Origin: Rhizobium sp. ARZ01
GTDB lineage: Bacteria; Pseudomonadota; Alphaproteobacteria; Rhizobiales; Rhizobiaceae
Assembly: GCF_014851675.1 (NCBI RefSeq)
Contig: NZ_JACVAE010000001.1
Span: 2,790,001-2,854,000, forward strand
Reading direction: 5' to 3'
DNA: 64,000 bases
This document shows, one piece after another, positions 56,377-64,000 of this stretch; the first letter of the stretch is position 1, and each line of letters starts with the position of its first letter. The position numbers and the translations under genes are program-made. Below the pieces are notes generated by a model, which did not search any database, had not been told where the DNA came from, and saw nothing but the letters and a program-made list of their open reading frames with translations.

Positions 56377-57285
56377 TCAGACTCTCGGTTTGGCGGCGGC
56401 GGAGGCAAACAGCCCCTGCGGCCGGACGAGCAGAACAAGGATGACCAGCCCGAACAGGAAGGCATCGCGGAAGGGCCGGGCTTCGACCGGCAGTGCCGCC
56501 TGCAGCAGCACCGAGGCAGCGCCGATCGCAAACCCCGCGGCAACCGCGCCCGGCAGGCTGCCCATACCGCCCACGACCGTTGCGATGAAGGCGACGAGCA
56601 TGATCTGCCCGCCCATGCGCACATCGGCCACGCCGGTCTGCGCCACCAGCACCAGCGCCACCGCCGCGGCAAGCGCGCCCGATACCGCGAAAGCGCAGGA
56701 AATCACCACGTTCGCCGGCACGCCGAGCAAACGCGCCATGCCGAAATCCTCCGCAGCCGCGCGCATCTCGAGCCCGATCCGGCTCTTCTTCAGCATCACA
56801 GCGAGCAGGCCCAGCACGATCAGCACGGCGCCGATGACGATGATCTGCAAGAGCGGCACCTGCGCGCCTTGCACGGCGACGGGGCTGCCGAGTTCCGGCC
56901 ACAGGCTGACGGATTTCGGACGCCCGCCATAAGCGGCGAGAAGACCGCTCTGGATCACCACGCCAAGCGCGAAGCTGGCGACCATCAATGCGACCGGGTT
57001 GGCGTTGCGCAGCGGGCGGAAGACGACGAACTCGGACGCGACAGCCAGCGCCGCTCCGACCAGAAGAATAGCCGGTACGAGCACCAGGGCGGGTGCACGG
57101 CCCAACCCCATCACCGCCGTCGCATCCGTCGACGGCACGATCAGCGCGAACACGGCGAAGGCGATGAACTGGCCGTGGGCGAAGTTCACGAGCTTCATCA
57201 CGCCGAAGATCATGGCGATGCCGAGGGCGGCGACGGCGTAGATGCCGCCGAGCGCCAGCGCGTCGAAAGCGAGTTGCAGGCTCAT
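56377..57285 (-). CDS. Branched-chain-type ABC transporter permease (LivH-like)
   Basis: 302 residues, about eight helices: GGIYAVAALGIAMIFGVMKL, NFAHGQFI, MVASFALGVVIQSGLL and GGMGSLPGAVAAGFAIGA. The ATG overlaps the LivF-like stop by 4 bases. Confidence 0.9.
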   Translation of the reverse strand: MSLQLAFDALALGGIYAVAALGIAMIFGVMKLVNFAHGQFIAFAVFALIVPSTDATAVMGLGRAPALVLVPAILLVGAALAVASEFVVFRPLRNANPVALMVASFALGVVIQSGLLAAYGGRPKSVSLWPELGSPVAVQGAQVPLLQIIVIGAVLIVLGLLAVMLKKSRIGLEMRAAAEDFGMARLLGVPANVVISCAFAVSGALAAAVALVLVAQTGVADVRMGGQIMLVAFIATVVGGMGSLPGAVAAGFAIGAASVLLQAALPVEARPFRDAFLFGLVILVLLVRPQGLFASAAAKPRV

Positions 57286-58007
57286 GCGGCGCTCTCCTGG
57301 CCGAAATAGGCTTCCGTCAGCAGATCCTCGGCTGCAAAGGCCCCCGCGTCGCCATCGGCGACGATGCGGCCGCCACGCATCAGGATCATCCGGCCGCCGA
57401 CCCGGGCGGCGCGGGTCGAACTCTGCTCCACGATCACCAGCGTCAGGCCGCGCTGCGCCTGGAGCTGCACGAGGCGTTCGTAGACCTCGTCAACCACCTT
57501 CGGTGCGAGGCCGAGCGACGGCTCGTCGACCAGCATCAGCTTCGGATTGGTCATCAATGCGCGGCCGATCGCCAGCATCTGTTGCTGGCCACCCGAAAGC
57601 GCGCCAGCATTGGCGTGACGGCGTTCGCCGAGGATCGGGAAGGCGTCATAGATCGCCGCAAGGTCGTTCGGCACGGCGTTTCGGTCGCGCCTGAGCCCGG
57701 TACCAACCATCAGGTTTTCCTGCACGGTCAGCGCCCGGAAAATGCGCCGACCTTCGGGAACCATCGATAGCCCTCGCCGGGCGATCGCCTCCGGCGCACG
57801 GCCGGAGAGAATGTCGCCATCCATCTCGATCCGGCCGTGGGCCGCTCGGACCGCGCCGGAGATCGCGCCGAGCAGGGAGGATTTTCCAGCGCCATTCGGG
57901 CCGGAGATGAACACACGCTCACCTTCGGCCACCTGAAACGACACCTCGTTCAGGGCCACAAGCTTGCCGTAGCGAACGGAGAGATCGAACACGCCGAGCT
58001 TTGACAT
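57282..58007 (-). CDS. Branched-chain-type ABC transporter ATPase (LivF-like)
   Basis: 241 residues: Walker A GPNGAGKSS, signature LSGGQQQMLAIGRAL, Walker B LMLVDEPSLGLAP, H-loop replaced by a Glu-Gln (LVIVEQS) as usual in LivF. The start ATG overlaps the LivG-like stop (TGATG). Confidence 0.92.
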   Translation of the reverse strand: MSKLGVFDLSVRYGKLVALNEVSFQVAEGERVFISGPNGAGKSSLLGAISGAVRAAHGRIEMDGDILSGRAPEAIARRGLSMVPEGRRIFRALTVQENLMVGTGLRRDRNAVPNDLAAIYDAFPILGERRHANAGALSGGQQQMLAIGRALMTNPKLMLVDEPSLGLAPKVVDEVYERLVQLQAQRGLTLVIVEQSSTRAARVGGRMILMRGGRIVADGDAGAFAAEDLLTEAYFGQESAA

Positions 58008-58738
58008 CACGCCGCGTCCTTATGTTCGGCGCCGAGATAGGCTTCGCGCACGGCGGTGCTTGCCAGGATGCGCCTACGGTCGCCCGCCTCGATGACCCGG
58101 CCACCGTCGAGAACCACGACATGGGCGCAAACCGACAGCACCAGCCCGACATTGTGTTCGATGAGCAGCACGCCGATGCCGAGTTCGGAAGCGATTCGGC
58201 GAATTAGGTTGGCGAGATCGGCCGCCTCTGGTTCCGACATGCCCGCCGCCGGCTCATCGAGCAGGAGGAAATCGGGACGGAACATCAGCGCGCGAGCAAT
58301 CGCCACCCGTCGCTCGTCGGTATAGGGCAGACCGGCAGCGGAGCGACTTTGCAGCGGCTCCAGCCCCATCCATTGCAGGAGCCGCAAGGCCTCGTCCTCT
58401 GCGGCATGACGGGAGCTACCGAGACCGACCCCGGTCACCGCGAGGTTGTCCAGAACGTCGAGGCCGGTGAACAGGCGCCCGGCCTGGAAGGTGCGCGCCA
58501 CGCCGAGGCGGCGAAGCGCATGGGCGCTCAGGCCGGACACGTCGCGGCCGGACAGAAGCACCCGGCCAGTGCCGGGACGCTGGAACCCGGTCAGAACGTT
58601 GACGCAGGTGGTCTTGCCCGCGCCATTGGGGCCGATCAGCCCCAGAACCTGTCCTGGTTCCAGAGACAGGCTGACCCCGCTCAGGGCGTGGAAGCCGCCA
58701 AAGGCGACCCCCACCGTGTCCAACGCCAATCCCGCCAT
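58007..58738 (-). CDS. Branched-chain-type ABC transporter ATPase (LivG-like)
   Basis: 243 residues: Walker A GPNGAGKTT, GVARTFQAGRLFTGLDVLDN (Q-loop), Walker B FLLLDEPAAGMSEPE, H-loop LLIEHNVGLV. The signature is degenerate, LPYTDERRVAIARAL, in place of the LSGGQ-type LPYGxQR. It starts 4 bases after hyuA. Confidence 0.92.
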   Translation of the reverse strand: MAGLALDTVGVAFGGFHALSGVSLSLEPGQVLGLIGPNGAGKTTCVNVLTGFQRPGTGRVLLSGRDVSGLSAHALRRLGVARTFQAGRLFTGLDVLDNLAVTGVGLGSSRHAAEDEALRLLQWMGLEPLQSRSAAGLPYTDERRVAIARALMFRPDFLLLDEPAAGMSEPEAADLANLIRRIASELGIGVLLIEHNVGLVLSVCAHVVVLDGGRVIEAGDRRRILASTAVREAYLGAEHKDAA

Positions 58739-58742
58739 GGGT

Positions 58743-60827
58743 TCAGCCCTCGTCCGTCAGGGTGACGACATAGGTGCCAGTTTCGTCGAGACGAGCGATC
58801 CAGCCCGGTTCGATCACCAGCGTCGTGGTCACTTCCTGAATGACGGCCGGCCCCGTGATCTCGTCGCCCGCGCCGAGCAACGCCCCGTCGTAGACCGGCG
58901 TCTCGTGAGCGACGCCCGAGGCGAGGAAGATCATTTCGCGCGTGCCCTTCAGAGCCGAGTGGGCACCGTTGCCGGCCGCGATGCTCATGCGGTTCGGCCG
59001 GTCCACACGCCCCGAGATGGCACTTTCGACATTGACCACTTCGACGGCGCTCTGCGGTTCGCAGTAGGTGTAGAGCTCCTCGTGGCGGGCATGGAACGCC
59101 GCCTTGAGCCGCTCGAGCGCCGCCTCGTCGATGTCGAACGGGTCGACATAGACGGTGCATTCATGCACCTGCCCGACATAGCGCATGTCGAGCGAGCGGC
59201 GAATGCTGATGCGATCCTCGGTGAAGCTGTCTTCCCTGAGGTCCTTGACGCCGCGGGCTTCCAGTTCCTTGAACAGGCCATCGAGCCGGGAAGCGGTCTC
59301 CGCGCCTTCGAGGCGGGCGGCGACCGGGGCCATATAGTTGTACTTCACGTCCGAAATGATCTGCCCGAAGGCGCAAAGACCCGAGGCGAGCTTGGAGATC
59401 AGCACCTTGCGGATACCCATTTCGCGGGCGAGCGCGGTGATATGTGCGCCGGTCGCACCGCCGGCGCAGTTCAGCACGAAATCGCGCGGATCATAGCCAC
59501 GCTCGACGGACACACGGCGAATGGCGTTGACCATGTTGTTGTTGACGATGGTGAACATGCCGAAGGCGGCCTGCTCGACGGTTAGGCCGAGCGGATCGGC
59601 GAGGTGCGTCTGGATTGCCTCGCGCGCCTTGGCGATGTTGAGCGGCAGACGTCCGCCAACGAGACCGTCGGGATTGAGATAGCCGAGGACCAGATTGGCA
59701 TCGGTCGTCGTCGGCTTCTGGCCGCCCTGGTCATAGCAGGCGGGGCCGGGTTCGGAGCCCGCCGACTGCGGTCCCATCTGCAGCAGGCCCATGCTGTCGA
59801 TCCAGCCAATCGAGCCGCCGCCGGCGCCAAGCGTCTCCACCTGGATCATCGGCATGCCGATGCGGTAACGCAGGAAGTCGATGTTCTTCGAGACGTTGGC
59901 GCGGCCATCGCGTGTCAGCGTGATGTCGAAGGAGGTGCCGCCCATGTCGACCGTAATGATGTTCTTCTCGCCCCACGGGTCACCGATGTAGAGGGCAGCC
60001 TGCGGCGCGGAGGCGGGACCAGAATTGATCGCGTAGACCGACTGGTCGGACACGACCGAGCCAAGCGCCAAACCGCCGTTCGACTGGAAATAACGCACGG
60101 GATTGCGAGCGCCGAGCTCGCGGAAATAGCGATCCACCGCGTTGACGTAGCGCTGCAGGATGGGGGCGAGATAGGCATTGACGATCGCCGTCGAGGTGCG
60201 GGTGTATTCGCGCACCTGCGGATAGAGCTGGCTGCCGACGGTCAGGCGAACATCCGGCATCATCTCGCGCACAATCCTGGCGGCGCGGACTTCATGCTCT
60301 GGGTGGAGGACCGACCAGACGAACGAGATCGCCACGGAATCGACCCCTTCGCGCAGGAAGTGACGGCAGGCTTCGCGGACATCCTCCTCGTTCAGCGGCG
60401 TGTGCACCGCTCCGGTCGAGATGACACGTTCGCGAACGCCGCGGCGCAGATAGCGCGGCACGAGCATGGTCGCCGGCGGGTATTCCGGATCGTAGCGATA
60501 GCCGTCTTCCTTGTGGCCAAGCCGGATCTCGATGGAATCCTCATGGCCCATGGTGGCGATCAGGCCGGTTTTCGCGCCGGTATGGGTGATCAGCGCGTTG
60601 AGGCCGACGGTCGTGCCGTTGATGCATAGGTCGGCGTTCGAGACGATCTCGCGCGGAGAGATGCCGGTCTCTTCCTCGATCACCTTCAATCCGTTGCGGA
60701 TCGCCAGCGTCGGATCCTGCGGGGTGGAGAGCGCCTTGAAGATGCGCACGTCGCCCTTGCGGTCGGCCAGAATGAAGTCGGTGAAGGTGCCGCCGGCATC
60801 GATGCCAAGGCGATACTGGTTCTGCAT
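58743..60827 (-). CDS. hyuA: Hydantoinase/oxoprolinase subunit A
   Basis: 694 residues. N-terminal ASKHA ATPase part YRLGIDAGGTFTDFILADRK (4-23), catalytic-core VDMGGTSFDITLTRDG, NNMVNAIRRVSVERGYDPRD (in part), NCAGGATGAHI, and the C-terminal beta-rich domain. With HyuB it would hydrolyse a cyclic imide (5-oxoproline, hydantoin or N-methylhydantoin) using ATP; acetone carboxylase is a distant alternative. It starts 22 bases after hyuB; AGGATC precedes the ATG at 60827. Confidence 0.93.
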   Translation of the reverse strand: MQNQYRLGIDAGGTFTDFILADRKGDVRIFKALSTPQDPTLAIRNGLKVIEEETGISPREIVSNADLCINGTTVGLNALITHTGAKTGLIATMGHEDSIEIRLGHKEDGYRYDPEYPPATMLVPRYLRRGVRERVISTGAVHTPLNEEDVREACRHFLREGVDSVAISFVWSVLHPEHEVRAARIVREMMPDVRLTVGSQLYPQVREYTRTSTAIVNAYLAPILQRYVNAVDRYFRELGARNPVRYFQSNGGLALGSVVSDQSVYAINSGPASAPQAALYIGDPWGEKNIITVDMGGTSFDITLTRDGRANVSKNIDFLRYRIGMPMIQVETLGAGGGSIGWIDSMGLLQMGPQSAGSEPGPACYDQGGQKPTTTDANLVLGYLNPDGLVGGRLPLNIAKAREAIQTHLADPLGLTVEQAAFGMFTIVNNNMVNAIRRVSVERGYDPRDFVLNCAGGATGAHITALAREMGIRKVLISKLASGLCAFGQIISDVKYNYMAPVAARLEGAETASRLDGLFKELEARGVKDLREDSFTEDRISIRRSLDMRYVGQVHECTVYVDPFDIDEAALERLKAAFHARHEELYTYCEPQSAVEVVNVESAISGRVDRPNRMSIAAGNGAHSALKGTREMIFLASGVAHETPVYDGALLGAGDEITGPAVIQEVTTTLVIEPGWIARLDETGTYVVTLTDEG

Positions 60828-60849
60828 TGTCTTGATCCTTTGAATTGTG

Positions 60850-62598
60850 TCAGGCGGCACGAAGCGCAGCGGTGGCGGCTTGATCGACGTCTAGCGTTTC
60901 GGCGTCGGCGATCACGACGCCGTAGTCGAGCCGGGCGCCCTCGATACTGACGAGCCCGTTGCGCACGTCGTCGACGACCCTTTGGACATCGCGTTCGAAC
61001 GGATTGCCGAAGCCACCGCCGCCGGGGTTGCGGTTGGCGGCGCGCTCGCCGGGCTGGATGGTCTCGATCACGTTGTCGGTGATGACCTGCGTCTCGCCGT
61101 TGCGGGTGATCTCAAGCCGCCCGACCTTGGGGGCGACCATGGCGGATTTCGCACCAGCCGCACCCATGGCCGGGATGCGACGACCCTCGCCGAAGGTGAC
61201 GAGCGTCATCGGCGTATCGAGCGGCTCGACCTCCCAGCAGGTGCCGGAGCCGCCGCGGTTCTTGCCGGCGCCGCCGGAGTCTTCCATCAGCGAGTAGCGG
61301 TGGATGATGATCGGATAACTGTGTTCCAGCATCTCGATATCGCCCGAGGTGAGCGCACCGAAGCAGCATTCCGGTCCGCACGCGTGCCAGCCGTCCTGGC
61401 TCGCAGTTGCGCCGGCGCCCGAGATGATCGAGGCGAGCACCATCGTGACGTACTCCTCGTCGTGGCGCTTGTCCCAGCCGGCGATGTTACAGCCGTTGGC
61501 GTGGCCCCAGCTCGCCGACACCTTGTCGGGGGCGGCCTGCTCGAAGGCGAGGCGGACGGCGTCGGTCAGCGTTTCCATCGGCGTGGTGGTGCAGTTCATG
61601 TGCGGCGCCGGCGATTTCGCGTTGCACAGCGTGCCCTTGGGACCCATGTCGGTCGTCACGCAGCGATAGAGCCCCTCGTTGTAGGGCGGCGGCAGTTGGG
61701 CGAACATCATCAGGCCGAGATAGACGCCCGAGTGGCTGTTGCCCTCGTAGCTGTTGATGAAATAGGGCACCTGCGGCGGCGAGGAGATGGCGATGTTGCA
61801 GCTGTCTCCAGTGACCGTAACGGTCGCGGTGATCTCGAAATCGCCGAAGCCGTGGCCGGCATCCTCGAGGATGGCCGTGCCGCTGTAGGTGCCATCCGGC
61901 ACGCTGGAAATCAGCTTGCGCATATGCGCCTCGGCCATATCGAGCAACTCGGCAATGCACTCCTGCACCGTCTCCTTGCCGTACTTGTCCATCAATCCCG
62001 TGAGCGCGCGGGCGCCCACCTGGCAGGCGCCGATCAGGGCGTTGAAGTCGCCTTCCTGGTCGCGCCGGGCACGCATGTTGGTCAGAAGCAGGTTCATCAC
62101 GTCATGGCGCGGCTTGCCCTTGTCCCAGAGTTTTACGGGCGGAATACGCAGGCCTTCGGCGAAAATCTCGGTCGCTGCCGGGTTGTAGCCCGCCGGCACC
62201 GGCCCGCCGATGTCGGTGAGATGGCCCTTGCAGACCGTCCAGAACACCAGCTCGCCCTCGTAGAACACGGGGTAGTACATGCAGGTGTCGATGATGTGGG
62301 AACCGCCATAGGCCGGATCGTTGTGAAGGATCAGATCACCTTCGTGGATGACGCCGTCGAAGAATTTCGCGACCGACTTCATCGCCGGGATCAGCGAGCC
62401 GAGATGGATCGGGATGTCCTGCCCCTGCAGGATCATTTCCGGCGTATGATTGAAGAGCGCCGTCGAATAGTCGTGCGCCAGATTGAACACCGACGACCGC
62501 GCCGTCTGTTCCAGCGTCAGCGTCATCTCGCGCTGGGTCGTTTCCAGCACGCCCCGCACCACAGACAAAGTGATGGGATCGACCTTCCGGGTTGTCAT
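60850..62598 (-). CDS. hyuB: Hydantoinase/oxoprolinase subunit B
   Basis: 582 residues. VDPITLSVVRGVLETTQREM at the N-terminus, FNLAHDYSTALFNHTPEMI, LHNDPAYGGSHIIDTCMYYP, GGAGKNRGGSG and the Gly-rich ANRNPGGGGFGNPFERD end. First gene of the operon, with a good GGGAGGAAAAGG; divergent from the AraC gene. Partner of HyuA. Confidence 0.93.
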   Translation of the reverse strand: MTTRKVDPITLSVVRGVLETTQREMTLTLEQTARSSVFNLAHDYSTALFNHTPEMILQGQDIPIHLGSLIPAMKSVAKFFDGVIHEGDLILHNDPAYGGSHIIDTCMYYPVFYEGELVFWTVCKGHLTDIGGPVPAGYNPAATEIFAEGLRIPPVKLWDKGKPRHDVMNLLLTNMRARRDQEGDFNALIGACQVGARALTGLMDKYGKETVQECIAELLDMAEAHMRKLISSVPDGTYSGTAILEDAGHGFGDFEITATVTVTGDSCNIAISSPPQVPYFINSYEGNSHSGVYLGLMMFAQLPPPYNEGLYRCVTTDMGPKGTLCNAKSPAPHMNCTTTPMETLTDAVRLAFEQAAPDKVSASWGHANGCNIAGWDKRHDEEYVTMVLASIISGAGATASQDGWHACGPECCFGALTSGDIEMLEHSYPIIIHRYSLMEDSGGAGKNRGGSGTCWEVEPLDTPMTLVTFGEGRRIPAMGAAGAKSAMVAPKVGRLEITRNGETQVITDNVIETIQPGERAANRNPGGGGFGNPFERDVQRVVDDVRNGLVSIEGARLDYGVVIADAETLDVDQAATAALRAA

Positions 62599-62876
62599 CG
62601 TCCTTTTCCTCCCTTGAGCAGCCGGCAAATGCCACGCACGCGTCAAGGGTCCGCCCATAGGCAGACGATGGTGTACCCCCCTTTTGCGTGCCGATTTTCC
62701 GGCTTCTTGATTGCTGGGTGTCAGGCTGTCACCTGGCCGGGGTCGTGGTCTTGCATCAGGGCGCACAATCGTTTGTCGCTGAGCGCACCATCCGTCCGAC
62801 AGCATCGAATCCCCTTGCATCGGGGAAAGCCAGCGATTACCCAAAAGGGACAAACAATACTTGGGAGGGTATTGTC

Positions 62877-63824
62877 TTGGAGGTGAATGTCTACAAGACG
62901 GAGCATCTGCCGTCGGGCGAACGTGCCAGCCATTGGTCGACCGTGATCGCGGATACCTACTTTCCGTTGCACCTGACCTTCCGCGATGCGGCGTCGTTTC
63001 AAGGGCGGTTGGAAAAGCGGTCGCTCGGCGACGTTTCGCTGTCGCGACTGCAGACCGAGCCGATGCAATACGAGCGCCGACGCCGGCACATTGCCGATGC
63101 CAGCGGCGAGGAATATCTGATCACCATCCCGCGCAACAGCCCGGTCGAGTTCCACCAGCTCGGCCGCGATGTGCGCTGCGACCCCGGCGGTTTTATCCTG
63201 GAGCGAGGCGACGAACCCTACCGGTTCTCCTATGCGGCTGCGAACGACCTGTGCGTGCTGAAAGTGGCAAAGCCAATGCTGTCGGAAAAGCTCCGCAATC
63301 CCGATCAGTATTGCGCGCGCGTTTTCGACGGATTTGCTGGCGTCGGCGGCCTGCTCAGCAACATGGCGCGACTGCTGCAATCTGACCCAATCGCAGATGA
63401 GAAAGCCACGCAGGTTCTCGGTCGCCAGCTGATCGAGCTGCTGGCGCTTGCAATAGACGGGCAATCGACCGTCGGTCACGACCACAAGTCCTCGGTCCGC
63501 ACCGCGCACCTTCGTCGCGCCGAAGAAGTGATCGAGCGCAATCTCTCAAACCCTGCCCTGTCGCCTGAAATGGTGGCCAACGCCTGCGGCATATCCAAGC
63601 GCTACCTGCACGAACTGTTTTCGGATGCGAACAGCACGGTCTCCCAGTTCATCCGTGAACGCCGACTTTCCGCCGCGCGCGACTTGCTGCTCATGCCGAA
63701 TTCGGGAGCAATTGCCGATGTCGCGTATCGGTTCGGTTTCTCCGACCATGCGCAGTTCTCGCGCTTGTTCAAGGCGATGTTTGGAAGAACCCCGTCGGCG
63801 TTTCGTGCGGGTCAAAGCGAGTAG
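62877..63824 (+). CDS. AraC-family transcriptional regulator
   Basis: 315 residues from a TTG at 62877 chosen because GGGAGGG (62863-62869) sits seven bases upstream; a GTG at 62883 is also possible. N-terminal AraC-binding-like domain, C-terminal double HTH (about 210-310): LSPEMVANACGISKRYLHEL, FIRERRLSAARDLLL, GFSDHAQFSRLFKAMFGRTP. It is divergent from the hyu operon and likely its activator, with the substrate as coinducer. Confidence 0.87.
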   Translation: MEVNVYKTEHLPSGERASHWSTVIADTYFPLHLTFRDAASFQGRLEKRSLGDVSLSRLQTEPMQYERRRRHIADASGEEYLITIPRNSPVEFHQLGRDVRCDPGGFILERGDEPYRFSYAAANDLCVLKVAKPMLSEKLRNPDQYCARVFDGFAGVGGLLSNMARLLQSDPIADEKATQVLGRQLIELLALAIDGQSTVGHDHKSSVRTAHLRRAEEVIERNLSNPALSPEMVANACGISKRYLHELFSDANSTVSQFIRERRLSAARDLLLMPNSGAIADVAYRFGFSDHAQFSRLFKAMFGRTPSAFRAGQSE

Positions 63825-63907
63825 AGATCAGGCGCACCAATCGACCGGCGGCGACGGGAATGTCTGCGATAGGATGGATGGACACCGGCTTTTGTTGGGC
63901 GACGCTT

Positions 63908-64000
63908 CTACTGCGCCGTAGCGCCGGGAGGGCAGAAGCTCAGATAGAGTGCCTCGACGACATTGCGGGCCGGATCGCTTTCGATGTGATACCAGATGGT
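63908..64000 (-). CDS. C-terminal fragment of an unidentified gene, cut by the window edge
   Basis: The minus-strand frame is open from the right edge to a TAG at 63908-63910, giving 30 residues starting TIWYHIESDPARNVVEALYL. The composition looks protein-like, but the family is not recognised. Too short to say more. Confidence 0.45.
   Translation of the reverse strand, partial: TIWYHIESDPARNVVEALYLSFCPPGATAQ

Overview
The window looks like the chromosome of a Rhizobiaceae bacterium, most likely Sinorhizobium/Ensifer or a close relative. It is high in GC, typical alphaproteobacterial families run throughout, and several neighbourhoods (emrAB-tetR near gltX-lysS; xylA-xylB-lacI; a sitABCD metal transporter; an ornithine decarboxylase beside a LysR gene) resemble what I remember of S. 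meliloti chromosomal order. That synteny is from memory and was not searched. I found no rRNA, tRNA or CRISPR array and no intact transposase.

Layout. 0-9.5 kb: a truncated ornithine/lysine decarboxylase with a long, structured leader, a divergent LysR gene, a DUF1007 plus nickel/cobalt exporter pair, an acetyltransferase with a small membrane protein, a DUF533 protein, KDPG aldolase, an overlapping CYTH-CHAD pair and tRNA hydroxylase TrhO. 9.6-12.4 kb: a GH1 beta-glucosidase with a LacI-type operator, and an ArsR-SRPBCC pair. 12.5-16.2 kb: an accessory patch with two DUF1254 proteins and an unlisted 35-codon gene, bounded by two decayed fragments of what looks like the same tyrosine recombinase family. 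16.4-17.7 kb: a c-556-type cytochrome and a DUF1194 protein.

17.9-26.1 kb: sugar catabolism, with a Gfo/Idh/MocA oxidoreductase, a hexapeptide acetyltransferase, a TIM-barrel isomerase, a ribose-type ABC transporter (ATPase, permease, binding protein) and a divergent LacI repressor with two mirrored operators between them. 26.2-28.5 kb: small membrane, cupin and VOC proteins. 28.8-32.7 kb: a xylose operon (lacI-xylB-xylA). 33-40 kb: a FemAB/GNAT-like protein, a secreted phosphoesterase, a PhzF-like protein and the EmrAB efflux pump with its TetR gene and two palindromic operators.

40-46 kb: a TerC-family protein, an SLC13/RCK permease, gltX and lysS, then a RIME-like intergenic repeat. 47-50.8 kb: sitABCD behind a clear sigma-70 promoter flanked by Fur/Mur-like TTGCAA boxes. 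51-54 kb: a DAO-type oxidoreductase, a nucleoside hydrolase and ung. 54-62.6 kb: one compact seven-gene operon, hyuB-hyuA followed by a complete branched-chain-type ABC transporter, with a divergent AraC gene. It looks like an uptake-and-ring-opening pathway for a hydantoin- or oxoproline-like compound. The window ends inside an unidentified gene.
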